From Arachis hypogaea (Eukaryota; Streptophyta; Magnoliopsida; Fabales; Fabaceae), in contig NC_092038.1 of the NCBI RefSeq assembly GCF_003086295.3, positions 97,433,837-97,497,836 on the forward strand: a stretch of 64,000 nucleotides of DNA. Reading direction: 5' to 3'. Positions within the stretch are counted from its first letter, which is position 1; each line of letters opens with the position of its first letter. Shown in pieces: positions 43,019 through 54,185 of the stretch. The position numbers were made by a program, and so were the translations under genes. The notes beneath the pieces are model-generated. The model did not search any database. It was not told the origin of the DNA and saw only the letters and a program-made list of their open reading frames with translations.

Positions 43019-44919
43019 TGATGTGTGGAAAACGATCCAACACAAAACTCACCGGCAAGTGTACCGGGTCGCATCAAGTAATAATAACTCACATGAGTGA
43101 GGTCGATCCCACAGGGATTGAAGGATTGAGCAATTTTAGTTTAGTGGTTGATTTAGTCAAGCGAATTAAGTTTTGGTTGAGTGGGTTGTATTTAACAGAA
43201 GCTAAATTGCTTGGAATGTAAAGGGAGAGGGGTGAATTGTAGTAAATTAAAGGACAGGAAAGTAAAATAGACTGAATCTTAAAGGACAAGAAATTAAATG
43301 ACTGAAACTTAAAGTGCAAGAAATGTAAATTGCAGTAACTTAAATGGCAAGAAATGTAAATTGCTTGAATGTAAAAGGGACTTGAGGACTGGGATTGCAG
43401 AATCTAAACAAAGAGAAATTGAATTGCCACAGTTAATAGAGCAGAAATTGAATTAGAAGCAATTAGAACTTAAACAGTAAAGAAATTAAGTGCAGCAAAG
43501 GTTCATAGAAGAACCAAAAGGAAATTAGGATCTCAGGACTCCAGAGACTAGGTAGCAAAGCCTAGACCTCAATTGCCTTCCCAGATCCAAGTTCTCAAAG
43601 CAATTGACAAGAAATTGAAGAAGAAGCAGTAAAGAGAATGTAAATGAATTCAATTATGCAGAAAAGAAATTAAAGAGCTCTTGAGTGGAAATTGAGACAG
43701 AATTTCCTCAATTCTTAACACCCAAGACTCAAAACAAGGAAATTAAAAATGCCCAAGCAAGAACGAGGAAGAAGAGAGATCAATTCTCCTCCCCAATTCT
43801 CTGAAATCTCGGTTCAGTCTCTCAAGAAAAATTGCAAAAATTCAAAGCTCAAAGAAAGTGCAAAATTCAAAAGTCAAGTAAAAAAATACTAATTACATCA
43901 AACTAGCTCCTATTTATACACTTTCTATTCTTCCTATTTTTAATTCAATTTTTGGCCCAAAAACAATAGCTTCCAGGAGGCTGCCCTGCCCTTGTGGAGG
44001 GCAGGGCAGAAATTTGAGGTGTGGTGCGTGCGTGGTGCGGGCGTGGTGCGCAGGATGCTACCCTGCCCTCGCGGAGGGCAGGGCAGAAAAAATTGGTGCA
44101 CCAGATTGGTGCTGTGGTGCGCTGCTGGTGCTGCCAGATGATGCCGTGGTGCGCCAGAAAGGTGCCTTGGTGCGCCAGAATTGTGCCACAACAAAATGCT
44201 GCCCTGCCCTCGCGGAGGGCAGTGCAGTGTTTCCACTTTGACGTCCCGAGTTCAAAACTCGGATGCTACACACGCTACCCATTTTCCTTGGCTTTCTTGG
44301 TACCAAAGTGAGGCTTAATTCCTTGCTTCCTCATGGTCCCGTGTTCAACTCTTGTGGCAAGCATTGTAGGCATTTTCCTTTGATTTTCTTTCCTTGGTGA
44401 GCCCGATACTGCCCTTGTGGATGGCAGGGCAAGGTTTTGTTCTTCTTGATTCCAAGGCACAGATTTGTGCTCTGCCCTTGTAGTGGGCAGGGCAGAGTTG
44501 CCTTTCATGCTTTGTTCCCTTATGTTGCCCTCCTAAAGGGCAGTGTGCCCTTGTGAAGGGCAATGCTTGCTCCCTTCTTTACATGCGGCACACTTCTCCT
44601 TCCTTTGGCCACGTTTTCTTCTCCTTGGGTCACGCTTTCTTAAGCCACGTTTTTCTCTTTTATTTTTTTCTTCACCTACAATAAACCAAAACAACCACTC
44701 CAAGTATCACTAAATTCACAAGGCTTATAAATCAATTAAAATTCAATTAAAATTAGCTTAAACCTCATGAGTTATCATTAATTTCATGGTGGTTGTTTAA
44801 TTTAAAGAAGTTATGCATTTTCACTCCAAATCACTTACTTAGGATGCAAGAAAGTGCATAAAGACTAATAAAACAAGTGAAATTAGCTTGAAAAATGGGT
44901 ATATGATGACTTGTCATCA
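43019..44919 (-). repeat. Element G 3' LTR (1901 bp)
   Basis: In sense it begins TGATGACAAGTCATCATATA and ends TTTTCCACACATCA. It holds palindromes of the CTGCCCTGCCC...GGGCAGGGCAG type (43981-44560), a TATA box GTGTATAAATAGGAGC (about 43910) and the U5 block (43062-43125). Relative to the 5' LTR it lacks a 58-bp piece near 43930 and has an extra 21 bp near 44160. Confidence 0.93.
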
Positions 44920-46447
44920 CAACACCAAACTTAAATTTTGCTTGTCCCCAAGCAAGCATCAAAACTAAGAGTAAATGATATGAATAAGAAAAGAACACAT
45001 ATCCTTATTAGGCATATAGCAGAACTTGATTTATGGAGTCTTTATGCAGAAAATGATAACTCAATTATTGTTGCTGTTACATAATATACATCTTTCCTCA
45101 AAGGCTTGCTAACCTTGCTGTTATAAGACTTACTTTTTAATTACTCCCTTGCTAACTTTTCTTTTCTTATAATGCTTAACAAGCTTATTATTCTTTTGGA
45201 GGTTTGGTGTCTAATGTTGCAGTAGTAGCCTTTGGCTTTATTTTTTTCTTTTACTCAACATCTTTCCACCACAGACACATGGCTCACTATTTCTTCCTAG
45301 GATCATTGATGCCCAGCATCTCTTTGGATAACTAAATGTTCTGTATCTAAGTTGCTCTTTATTGTGGACTTTCAATTGGCCATCCCAAATCAGTTGATCT
45401 AAGTGACCGGGTTTTAAAATACCCCTTAGAATTTACTCATCCAAGCATATCTTAGTACAAGAACACCACAGGCATATGTCCTAGGGTCCAAGCTATTGGT
45501 GTCCAACCTTTATTCTTTGTTTTTCTTGCCATTTTGGCTTTTTCTTCTTCCTTTTCTTTCTGTTTTTGTTCCCAAGGGCTTTTTCATTATTGATAAGAGT
45601 CTTTGTAACAGCAAGCTAACTCACATTTGAATGAGAATGATATTATGCAACAATTATTTCATGAGTTATGCATTTAATCAAACACATATACCACCATTAA
45701 CTTCCAGTCTTACTTATGCAACATTGGATATTTCACTTTTCAATTCAAACAAATCTCTTTTATTCAAGCATGTGGGAAACAAAACAAAATTCAGCTAGGT
45801 GATGGATAACAAGCATTATGCAGATTTAGCATACTTAATCAAACAACTTCACTTGCAACTAGATAAACACTTTAGCAGGATATATAATGGTTTCCATGTT
45901 CAAAACAATTCACAGCAGCAAGGATTAAGTTTAGATACAACCTTTGAAGTTGCAGCCCTTTGATTTTTCCTTCTGCTGTGTTTTCTTTGAGTTAAGATGC
46001 ACAATATCTTCAATTGTTGACTCATGTCCTGCATAATTCTCAAAGTTGCTTGCTTCTCAAGCCCTTAATTATATGGTTAGTATGCATAAACTGAGTGTGG
46101 TTCCTGGATTGATTTTGGTGTGGGAACACCAAACTTAATTGTTTGCCACTGCCTCTTATGCAACAATTTTAACCATATGTGAAACCTTGTGTCCTTGTTA
46201 AAGGTTAATGAAATTAAAACTAGAAAGCAATTAAACAGTTGAATAATGTGTTTGGTTGCTTGGAGCTAGCATCATGCAAGAGGTGAGAATGTGTTTTTAA
46301 ATGACATTTTTGGTGGAACACCAAACTTAGAATCTTTCATTCTCCCTTAAATTGTTTTGGTGTGCAACATCAAACTTAGCTCCTTGCAGTGCATACCAAT
46401 TATTCAACATTTTTATTGAAAAAGCTATGAAAAGAAAACTACCTCAG
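44920..46447 (-). other. Element G 3' non-coding region
   Basis: CAACACCAAACTTAAATTTTG lies next to the LTR. AAGTTTGGTG-type motifs (in sense) recur near 46125, 46320 and 46370. A block at 45300-45560 resembles the A region at 185-460 (CCCAGCATCTCTTTG). No ORF in the env position. Confidence 0.65.
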
Positions 46448-46494
46448 GTTGGGTTGCCTCCCAACAAGCGCTCTTTTATTGTCACTAGCTTGAC
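46448..46494 (-). other. Post-pol tandem hairpin module (G copy)
   Basis: In sense: GTCA-AGCTAG-TGAC, AGCGCT, GTTGGG-AGGCAA-CCCAAC. It starts 17 nt past the integrase stop. Confidence 0.7.
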
Positions 46495-46511
46495 ATTCCT
46501 CCATTTTTACT

Positions 46512-48944
46512 TCAAGGAGGATTTAGGTTCTGAATCTCTTTTTCTTTGTTCCATTGTCCCCCTAGGTATAGTTTTGCTCTATGACCATTTGCTGTAAACC
46601 GACTCTTTGTTGCTTCATCTAGCAATTCAATACTCCCATAAGGAAAGACCTTAGTTACCAAGTATGGACCAGTCCACTTAGACTTAAGCTTGCCAGGGAA
46701 TATCTTGAGTCGTGAATTGTACAGGAGTACTTGTTGTCCAGGTTTGAATTCTTTCTTCAAGATCCTCCTGTCATGCCATCTCTTGGCTTTTTCCTTGTAT
46801 ATCTTGGTATTTTCATAGGCTTCCAGCCTAAACTCATCTAGCTCATTCAGCTGCAACAACCTTTTCTCCCCTGCTGCTTCAGAATCCAGGTTTAGAAGTT
46901 TAGTAGCCCAAAAGGCTTTGTGCTCAAGCTCTACAGGGAGATGACAAGATTTGCCATATAACAGCTGAAATGGGGACTTCCCAATAGGAGTTTTGAAAGC
47001 TGTTCTGTACGCCCAAAGTGCATCTTTCAACTTCCTAGCCCAATCCTTTCTTGTGCTACCTACTGTTTTTTCTAGGATTTTCTTCAGTTCCCTGTTTGCT
47101 AATTCCGCCTGCCCATTAGTCTGAGGGTGATAAGGTGTGGCTACCTTATGAATAACTCCATATTTGTGGAGAAGTTTCTCCATTTGTTTGTTACAAAAAT
47201 GACCACCACCATCACTGATGAGACCCTTGGGTACTCCATATCTAGTAAAGATATGCTTTTTTAGGAATTGAAGGACAATTTGTGCATCACAGGTAGTTAT
47301 GGCTATGGCTTCCACCCATTTTGAAACATACTCCACTGCTACCAAGATATATCTAAACGAATAAGAAGGGGGAAAGGGTCCCATGAAATCAATGCCCCAT
47401 AGATCAAATAATTCTACTTCCAAAATGAAGTTCTGTGGCATCTCATTCCTTCTTGTTAATCCTCCTGCTCTCTAGCATTCATTACATTGGTGGACAAACT
47501 CCCTGGCATCTTTGAAGATGGTTGGCCAATAGAAACCACTTTGTAATATCTTTGCTGCTGTTCTTTCTGGACCAAAGTGTCCACCATAAGCTGAGCCATG
47601 GCAATGCCATAATATATCTCTTATTTCACTCTCAGGAATACATCTCCTGATTATTCCATCAGAGCACCTTTTGAACAGATAGGGTTCATCCCACAAGAAC
47701 TTCCTTGCTTCATTGATTAGTTTCTTCACTTGTTGCTTGGTGAATTCTTGAGGTATCTTCCTCCCTACTTTGTAGTTTGCTATATCAGCAAACCATGGTG
47801 TTTGTTGGATCAGCATAAGATGTTCATCTGGGAAGCTTTCATTCACAGGTAGTGAGGCCTTTTGAATTGTTTCTTGTGGCAGCCTTGACAAATGATCAGC
47901 AACTAGGTTTTCAGTGACTTTCCTGTCCCTTACCTCAATGTCAAATTCTTGTAGGAGTAGAATCCACCTGATAAGTCTTGGTTTAGCATCCTGCTTTGAC
48001 ATCAAATACTTGAGAGCGGCATGATCAGTATAAACTACAATTTTAGATCCTATCAAGTACGATCTAAACTTATCAAATGCATAAACTACAGCTAACAATT
48101 CCTTCTCTGTTGTAGTGTAAATTTTTTGAGCCTCATTCAAAACTTTACTTGCATAATATATGACATGATGCAAGTTTCCCTTCTTCTGTCCAAGTACAGC
48201 ACCAATTGCAATATCACTTGCATCACACATGAGTTCAAACGGTAAGTTCTAATCCGGGGGTGTGATAATTGGTGCTGTTGTGAGTTTATGTTTTAAAGTT
48301 TCAAAAGCATGCTGGCAATTTTCATCAAAAGCAAAAAGTTTATCAATCATTAACAGGTTACTCAAAGGTTTAGCTATTTTAGAAAAATCTTTGATAAACC
48401 TTCTATAAAATCCTGCGTGCCCCAAGAAACTTCTAACAGATTTCACATTAGTTGGTGAAGGGAGCTTTTCTATTACTTCCACTTTTGCCTTGTCAACCTC
48501 TATCCATTTTCTTGAAACTTTATGACTAAGAACAATCCTCTCAGGCACCATGAAATGGCATTTTTCCCAGTTCAAAACCAAATTAGTTTCTTGGCACCGT
48601 TTCAAGACAAGAGTTAGATGGTTTAGGCAAGTATTAAAATTATCACCAAAAACAGAGAAGTCATCCATGAAAACCTCTAAAAAATTTTCAACCATATCTG
48701 AGAAAATGGAGAGCATACACCTTTGAAAAGTGGCTGGGGCATTGCATAATCCGAATGGCATTCTTCTATAAGCAAAAACTCCAACTGGGCATGTGAATGA
48801 AGTCTTTTCTTGGTCCTTTGGATCTACCACTATCTGATTATACCCAGAATAGCCATCCAGGAAGCAATAATAAGCATGGCCAGCCAACCTTTCAAGCATC
48901 TGATCAATGAAAGGAAGTGGGAAGTGATCTTTGCATGTGGCATC
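46512..48944 (-). pseudogene. pol: Element G pol, 3' part: RT, RNase H, integrase with two stops
   Basis: From the I insertion: RT with [27 protein letters not shown] and [12 protein letters not shown], ending at a TGG-to-TAG stop at about 48247. RNase H follows ([39 protein letters not shown]). The integrase zinc finger ([15 protein letters not shown]) meets a CAG-to-TAG stop at about 47470. The integrase core is at 47441-46512 ([26 protein letters not shown]) with the catalytic triad kept. Its N-terminal part is at 56289-58366. Confidence 0.93.
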
Positions 48945-51047
48945 TGATGACATGTCATCATATACCTATTTTTCTATGCTTTTCATACAAGAAATTGATA
49001 ATTTGTGCTTAAATATTGAATGCTTTTCTACTTAAATGATATATTTTCTTGATATTTTAATTTTATAAATCTTGTAGAAAATAAGAAGAAAAAGAAGCAA
49101 AGAAGCACAAAAAAGGAGAAAAAAAGAGCTTTGGGACACACTTTGAAGTTGGAGCACACTTTGGAGCCTTAGGCCACGCTTTTAAAAGCGTGGCCCATGA
49201 CCAAATCAAAGGAGAAAACAACCAGCACGCACACTGCCCTGCCCTTGCCAAGGGTAGGGCAGAATCATGATGAAACAAAGTGAGGTTGGAGCAAATTTTC
49301 GCTAAGTTAAAATCTGGCCGCTCACAGCATGACCATGCCTACTTCAAAGGGCTATAACTTGAGCTACAGACGTCCGATTGATGTGCTTCCAGTTGCGTTG
49401 GAAAGCTGACATTCAGAGCTTTCCAACGATATATATAGCAATCCATATTCGGCATACAATTGAGGCAGGAATGAAAGGCATCTTTAAGGGCCAAAAATAA
49501 GCGAAAATAAACCAAGTGCTTCCACCAAGGCTCGAAGCTGGAGCCTCACTCCAAAACAAAGTAGCGCTCAATTTTCTGCCCTGCCCTCTTGGAGAGTAGG
49601 GCAATGTCGTTCACTTCATGGAAAATCAAGGAAAAATTGCTCCCCCAATTGCTTGCCACAAGAATCGAACACAGCACCATGAGGAAGCAAGAAACTAGGC
49701 CTTACTTTGGTGCCAAGAAAACCAAGGAAAAGAAGTAGCGTGTGCATCCACCAAGTTTCGAACTTGGAACTTCACTTTTGGAAACACTGCCCTGCCCTCC
49801 GTGAGGGCAGGGCAGCATTTTTTGGTGCACGGCCAGCACACCAGATTGGCGCACCAAGGAAGCTTCGGCAGCATCAACATGCACGCACGGGCAACATTCT
49901 GGCGCACCAAAAATTTCTGCCCTGCCCTCCACAAGGGCAGGGCAGCATCCTGCAGCACCAACTCGCACCACACGCACGCACCACGGGCCAGACGCATCAT
50001 TTTCTGCCCTGCCCTCCACAAGGGCAGGGCAGCCTCTTGGGAGCAACATGGGCCAAAATTCAACCAAAATTTCATTTAAATTCAATTCTTCTCCAAATTG
50101 AATCAAGGCCAACCAAACCCATTTCTCCTCAAATCCAAAGCAAGCAAAGCCCACATCATCACTCAAAGGCACATGGATCAATTAAATTAGGATTTTCATT
50201 TTTGTAATTTGTTTTAATTTCATTTTCATTTTTCATTTTGTAAAGCCTATATAAAGGCATCAATAGGAGCTGAATCGTGAAGGCTGGCTCCATTAGGGAG
50301 TAGTAGTAGTAGATAGCTCTCTCTCTTTTAATTTTCCTTGTTAAATCTAAATCTTGGATTGAGAAGTGAAGGAATTCTGTTTCCTTCTTGGTCTAAGATC
50401 TCTTGGTTGTTCTTCTGCATAATTTCAGAGAATTGATAGTTGAATTTGAGTTTTCATTTGCTGCTTTATTTCTTCTTTCTTCTGCAAACTTGTTTTCTAT
50501 TGAATCAAGGAAGGGTTTGAGATCTAGACTTGTTCTCTAGTCTCATTGATTCCCTGAGATCTTCAACATTCTTTTAAATTGCTGCAAATTAAGCATCGCT
50601 TTCTATTTTTAATTCTTCAAGCATTTTTACTTTTCTGTTTGAAATCTGCTGCATCCCATTTCATATTCTAGCTCTCTGCTTGAATGCTCTTTACATTTTC
50701 TTGTTGAATTTTAATTTCCAGCACCCCAGCCCCGTTACTTTTCATGCAATTTACTTTTCTTACAATTTAAGTTTCAGCTATTTTACTTTCTTGTTATTTA
50801 AGTTTCAATGCAATTTACTTTCTGCACTTTATAATTCCTGCAAATTTACTTTCTATTGGCTACAATTACACTCAATTCCACTTCAATGTTAGCTTGACTA
50901 AACTAATCACCCACTAAAGTTGCTTGATCCATCAATCCCTGTGGGATCGACCTCACTCTTGTGAGTTATTACTACTTGATGCGACCCGGTACACTTGCCG
51001 GTTGGATTTGTGTGTTGGAAATTTATTTTTCCACAAAAACACCATCA
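48945..51047 (+). repeat. Element I 5' LTR (2103 bp)
   Basis: Starts TGATGACATGTCATC, ends AAAACACCATCA. It contains a GCGTTGGAAAGCT...AGCTTTCCAACG hairpin (49398-49432), five GC-rich palindromes of the GCCCTGCCC...GGGCAGGGC type (49245-50035), a TATA box (50248-50256), (TAG)n near 50299, and the U5 block (50933-50999). Confidence 0.95.
50248..50256 (+). promoter_or_regulatory. Element I LTR TATA box
   Basis: CTATATAAAGG, about 0.8 kb before the LTR end. The copy in the 3' LTR is at 55489-55497. Confidence 0.65.
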
Positions 51048-51053
51048 AGTTTT

Positions 51054-51071
51054 TGGCGCTGTTGCCGGGGA
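51054..51071 (+). other. Element I primer-binding site
   Basis: TGGCGCTGTTGCCGGGGA, the tRNA-Asp type with one mismatch, six bases after the LTR. Confidence 0.88.
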
Positions 51072-51222
51072 TTGATTAGATCAACAATGATTAAGTGGGT
51101 GAGAAGTCTAGATCAAGCATTTTCTTTGTTTTTGTTCTCTGTTCTAAGTTGAAACCAAGGTGTTTGAGTTATTGCCTCACTAAGAAATTCTATCTCTGTG
51201 ACATGAATTTTAATTTCCATTG

Positions 51223-52428
51223 ATGTTGCATTTTACAAAATATAAATGGAGTTCAACTCATCTTATGGTCAAACAAAATTTTACGGGATATTGCCCACCA
51301 TCACCACCCTCTAATGGTGGCTGGGAATATCACCATGAATTAACAGAGTCTGAGCACTCCAATTCATGGAGATTTGCTTCAGAGACACAAGATGAGCAAG
51401 AGAATCATATGGGATACTTCCCACCACCACAAAATAATTCAAGTCATTATTCTAATGGTGGCTGGGAGTATCACCAAGGAATGAAAGAGCATTCACCCTC
51501 ACGTCCCAATTTCTCATTTGAAAGTTCTTCATCACTTGATTATGCCTCAACACAAAGTTTCCTCCAAAATCCATACAAGTCATCCCATCAATCACACAAC
51601 TCATTCCACACCCCTCAACACAGCTTCACCACAACATATCCACGTTACCAAAATTACTCTCAACTTTCATCTCTTGAACCACCAGATGAGGATTACCTTC
51701 AAGCCATTGAAATACATAGAAAACTCGTGGAAAGATACACACAACCCCAATCCTGGAAAGAAATCATCCTCAAGAAGATGAATGAGCCCTTAAAGCAAAC
51801 AAGGAGGAACTTAGAACCATCAAACAGAGAGGATGAAGACCAATTTGTGGGTGAGGAAGTGGAAAAGCAAGATGAGGAAGCCTCTGTGTCAAGTGAAATT
51901 TCAGTGAAAAAGGAAGAGGTGGTGGAAGTATTTGGACATGAGCCAAGGATTCTACATTCACAAGAGCCACTTGAGGTGACAATGAAACACAAAGATTCCC
52001 TCCCAGAGGCATTAATGGAAAATCATGAAGAAGAAAGGGAGGAAGACATTCAAGAGAAGTCACACTCAACTGAAGTAGAGAAGCACAAGAAGGAAGAGTT
52101 CATGGAACCACCAATTCAAGAGGCTCTTAATGAAGAAATCACTCCAATAATCACACAGCAACCATGTCTTGACATCCAAGAAGTGAAGGCAATTAACAAA
52201 AGCACCAAGAAGAGGATTGTGACCAAGATATCAAGGACAACATTCAAGAGAAGGTCAACTATAAACAATCCTCCCCCTGATCTAGCAAGCAAGATTAATC
52301 AAGCCAATTTCACAAGGAAGCTTGCTGAAAGGAGACCAAGACAGGGGACAATAGCTGAAACTTCTCCCCTCTTGAAGTCATTCCTCTTAACAAATTGGAA
52401 GAAGAGGAAGAAAGTGAATAATAGGTAA
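51223..52428 (+). CDS. Element I ORF, unknown protein of 401 residues
   Basis: The first ATG in this frame is at 51223, about 150 bp after the PBS. I do not recognise a catalytic domain. The N-terminal 100 residues are rich in Pro, Ser, Asn and aromatics, with two copies of GY(C/F)PPP...SNGGWEYH(H/Q) about 45 residues apart. The middle (about 185-300) is very acidic (EE-rich, probably coiled coil). The C-terminus (about 310-400) is Lys/Arg-rich (KKRIVTKISRTTFKRRS ... KKRKKVNNR). No CCHC knuckle, signal peptide or membrane segment. The basic tail suggests nucleic-acid binding, possibly as an RNA-packaging partner; this is inference. The frame is intact in a young insertion, which argues for a real product. 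Confidence 0.75.
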   Translation: MLHFTKYKWSSTHLMVKQNFTGYCPPSPPSNGGWEYHHELTESEHSNSWRFASETQDEQENHMGYFPPPQNNSSHYSNGGWEYHQGMKEHSPSRPNFSFESSSSLDYASTQSFLQNPYKSSHQSHNSFHTPQHSFTTTYPRYQNYSQLSSLEPPDEDYLQAIEIHRKLVERYTQPQSWKEIILKKMNEPLKQTRRNLEPSNREDEDQFVGEEVEKQDEEASVSSEISVKKEEVVEVFGHEPRILHSQEPLEVTMKHKDSLPEALMENHEEEREEDIQEKSHSTEVEKHKKEEFMEPPIQEALNEEITPIITQQPCLDIQEVKAINKSTKKRIVTKISRTTFKRRSTINNPPPDLASKINQANFTRKLAERRPRQGTIAETSPLLKSFLLTNWKKRKKVNNR

Positions 52429-54185
52429 ACAGTAGGTAACATTCCTTCTCCTTGCTTTGTTTAAATTTCAAAAAATTGGCATATGATCACATTCTAAGTT
52501 TGGTGTTGCCTTGCAACAAATTGTTTTCAATCCCTTTTGGATGATTGCATCAATTCTACATGAAAGTGTCATACTAAGATTCTAAGTTTGGTGTACCACT
52601 TATTTCTCTATGCAACTCATCCAGCAACATCACTTGTCTGCATAATCATATTGCCTTTGCATTGTTATTTTTCTTTTGTTTTGACATTTCATTTGCATTC
52701 TCTTTGTTTTAGTCACCTCTTTATTTTTAAGTTTTCTTTTATCAACTATTTTTGTTAATACAGCATCAAGAGATCCTCATTCATGACAGATTTTTAGCTT
52801 GGTGATTGTATTCAACAAATAACAGTTTCTTTTGTTTAGTTTTATTTCAAATAAAATTGACATATGGTTGCATTCTAAGTTTGGTGTTGCTATGCAACAA
52901 AATTTGGTCCTAATTCTTACTAGATACTTGCATCAATTCCAAGTGAAAGTGTCACACTAAGTTTGGTGTGCCACTTACTCTTTATGCAAAGTATTGTGCA
53001 CACCTTCTTATGCTTGCAATCAAAATGTCGCTGTCTCTTGTGCCTTGATTGTTATTTTTCATTTTTGCTTGCTTGCAACACATGTAATGCTAACATTTCA
53101 TTATGTAAGACATTCATGATCTATCTTAGCCCCATAGCCACTGTTCTAATTATTGCTTGAGGATGAATAAGCATACTGAGTTTGGCAAGGGAAAGAGGAA
53201 GAATAGAGGAAAAAGGACAACAATAATGAAGATGAACTACAAGGTTGTAGAGTTCCTTTTCTTCTCATTTGTTCCCAGCACTTAAATTGCATGATTGTCT
53301 ACATCTTCTCTGTTTACATGTGTGTATGAATAAAGCATAGCTTGAATCTTGATTTGTAATATGTGGCTGTAGCATTATAACTACCAACTTGAATTCTGTG
53401 AATTCAAAAGCAGTAAAGCATCATGATCATAAACAAACAAGGAATTAAAGAAGAATTTAGCATGTGCATACAAGTATTGGAAAGCTAGTATGATTGATTG
53501 TTGCTCAATTGCATTGGATTTTATTTAATTGAAGTTTTTCATCTTGTACATTTTGTGAAATCTTTTGAAATCATGAAAACCTTGAAGGAAGTAAATGCAA
53601 AAAAAAAAGCAAAAAAAGGAAAAAGGGAAAGAATGAGAAAGCTGAAGGCGCTGAGTACCAATGGCAATTTATTTGCTAAGTGCTTGTGGTGTTTATGTAT
53701 CAAGCCAAATGCTTGAAAACAAAACACTTAGAACTCAAGGCTAGGCTCAAGTGCAAAAGCACTCCCTCAAAGCTCAAGGCTCTGAGCATCAATGATTAGA
53801 GAGTCAAGAAAAGAAAAGAAAAATGAGCTTAATGAAGTCCTCTAATTAAATGCTTGTGGTGCTTATGTATCAAGTGGTAATACTTGAAAACAAAGCATTT
53901 AGAAGTCGTAGCATTGTTATTAACTCATGGGGCAAAGCACCCAAAAGGAGAAGCTAATAAAAAAAAATCAAATGCTTGTTTCAAGGAAAAATTATAAGGA
54001 AAAGATTTCATAAAATAAGCTAGATAGAAGCATCAATCATTTACATCTCTTTTGTAATTGTAGCATGCATAGAAAACAAGCTTGCCATGAACATTGAGTT
54101 GCTATTCTTCTTACCTTGGATTGTCAATCTTTATTGCATGATTCTTTTCCTGCTTGGGGACAAGCAAGGTTTAAGTTTGGTGTTG
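52429..54185 (+). other. Element I 3' non-coding region and PPT zone
   Basis: At least five copies of CTAAGTTTGGTG(T) (about 52496, 52580, 52880, 52960, 54172). The last abuts the LTR as GTTTAAGTTTGGTGTTG. The stretch 53560-53960 has two diverged copies of a TGCTTGTGGTG(T/C)TTATGTATCAAG block. Short frames here (such as one at 53498) look fortuitous. The post-pol hairpin module is absent. Confidence 0.7.

Noticed and set aside
49695..50207. Cys/Ala-rich and Pro/Gln-rich frames repeated exactly at 54936-55448 and similar ones at 43940-44311 and 60481-60918
   Set aside because: They overlap on both strands over the GC-rich LTR palindromes of I and G and have no homology to proteins I know.
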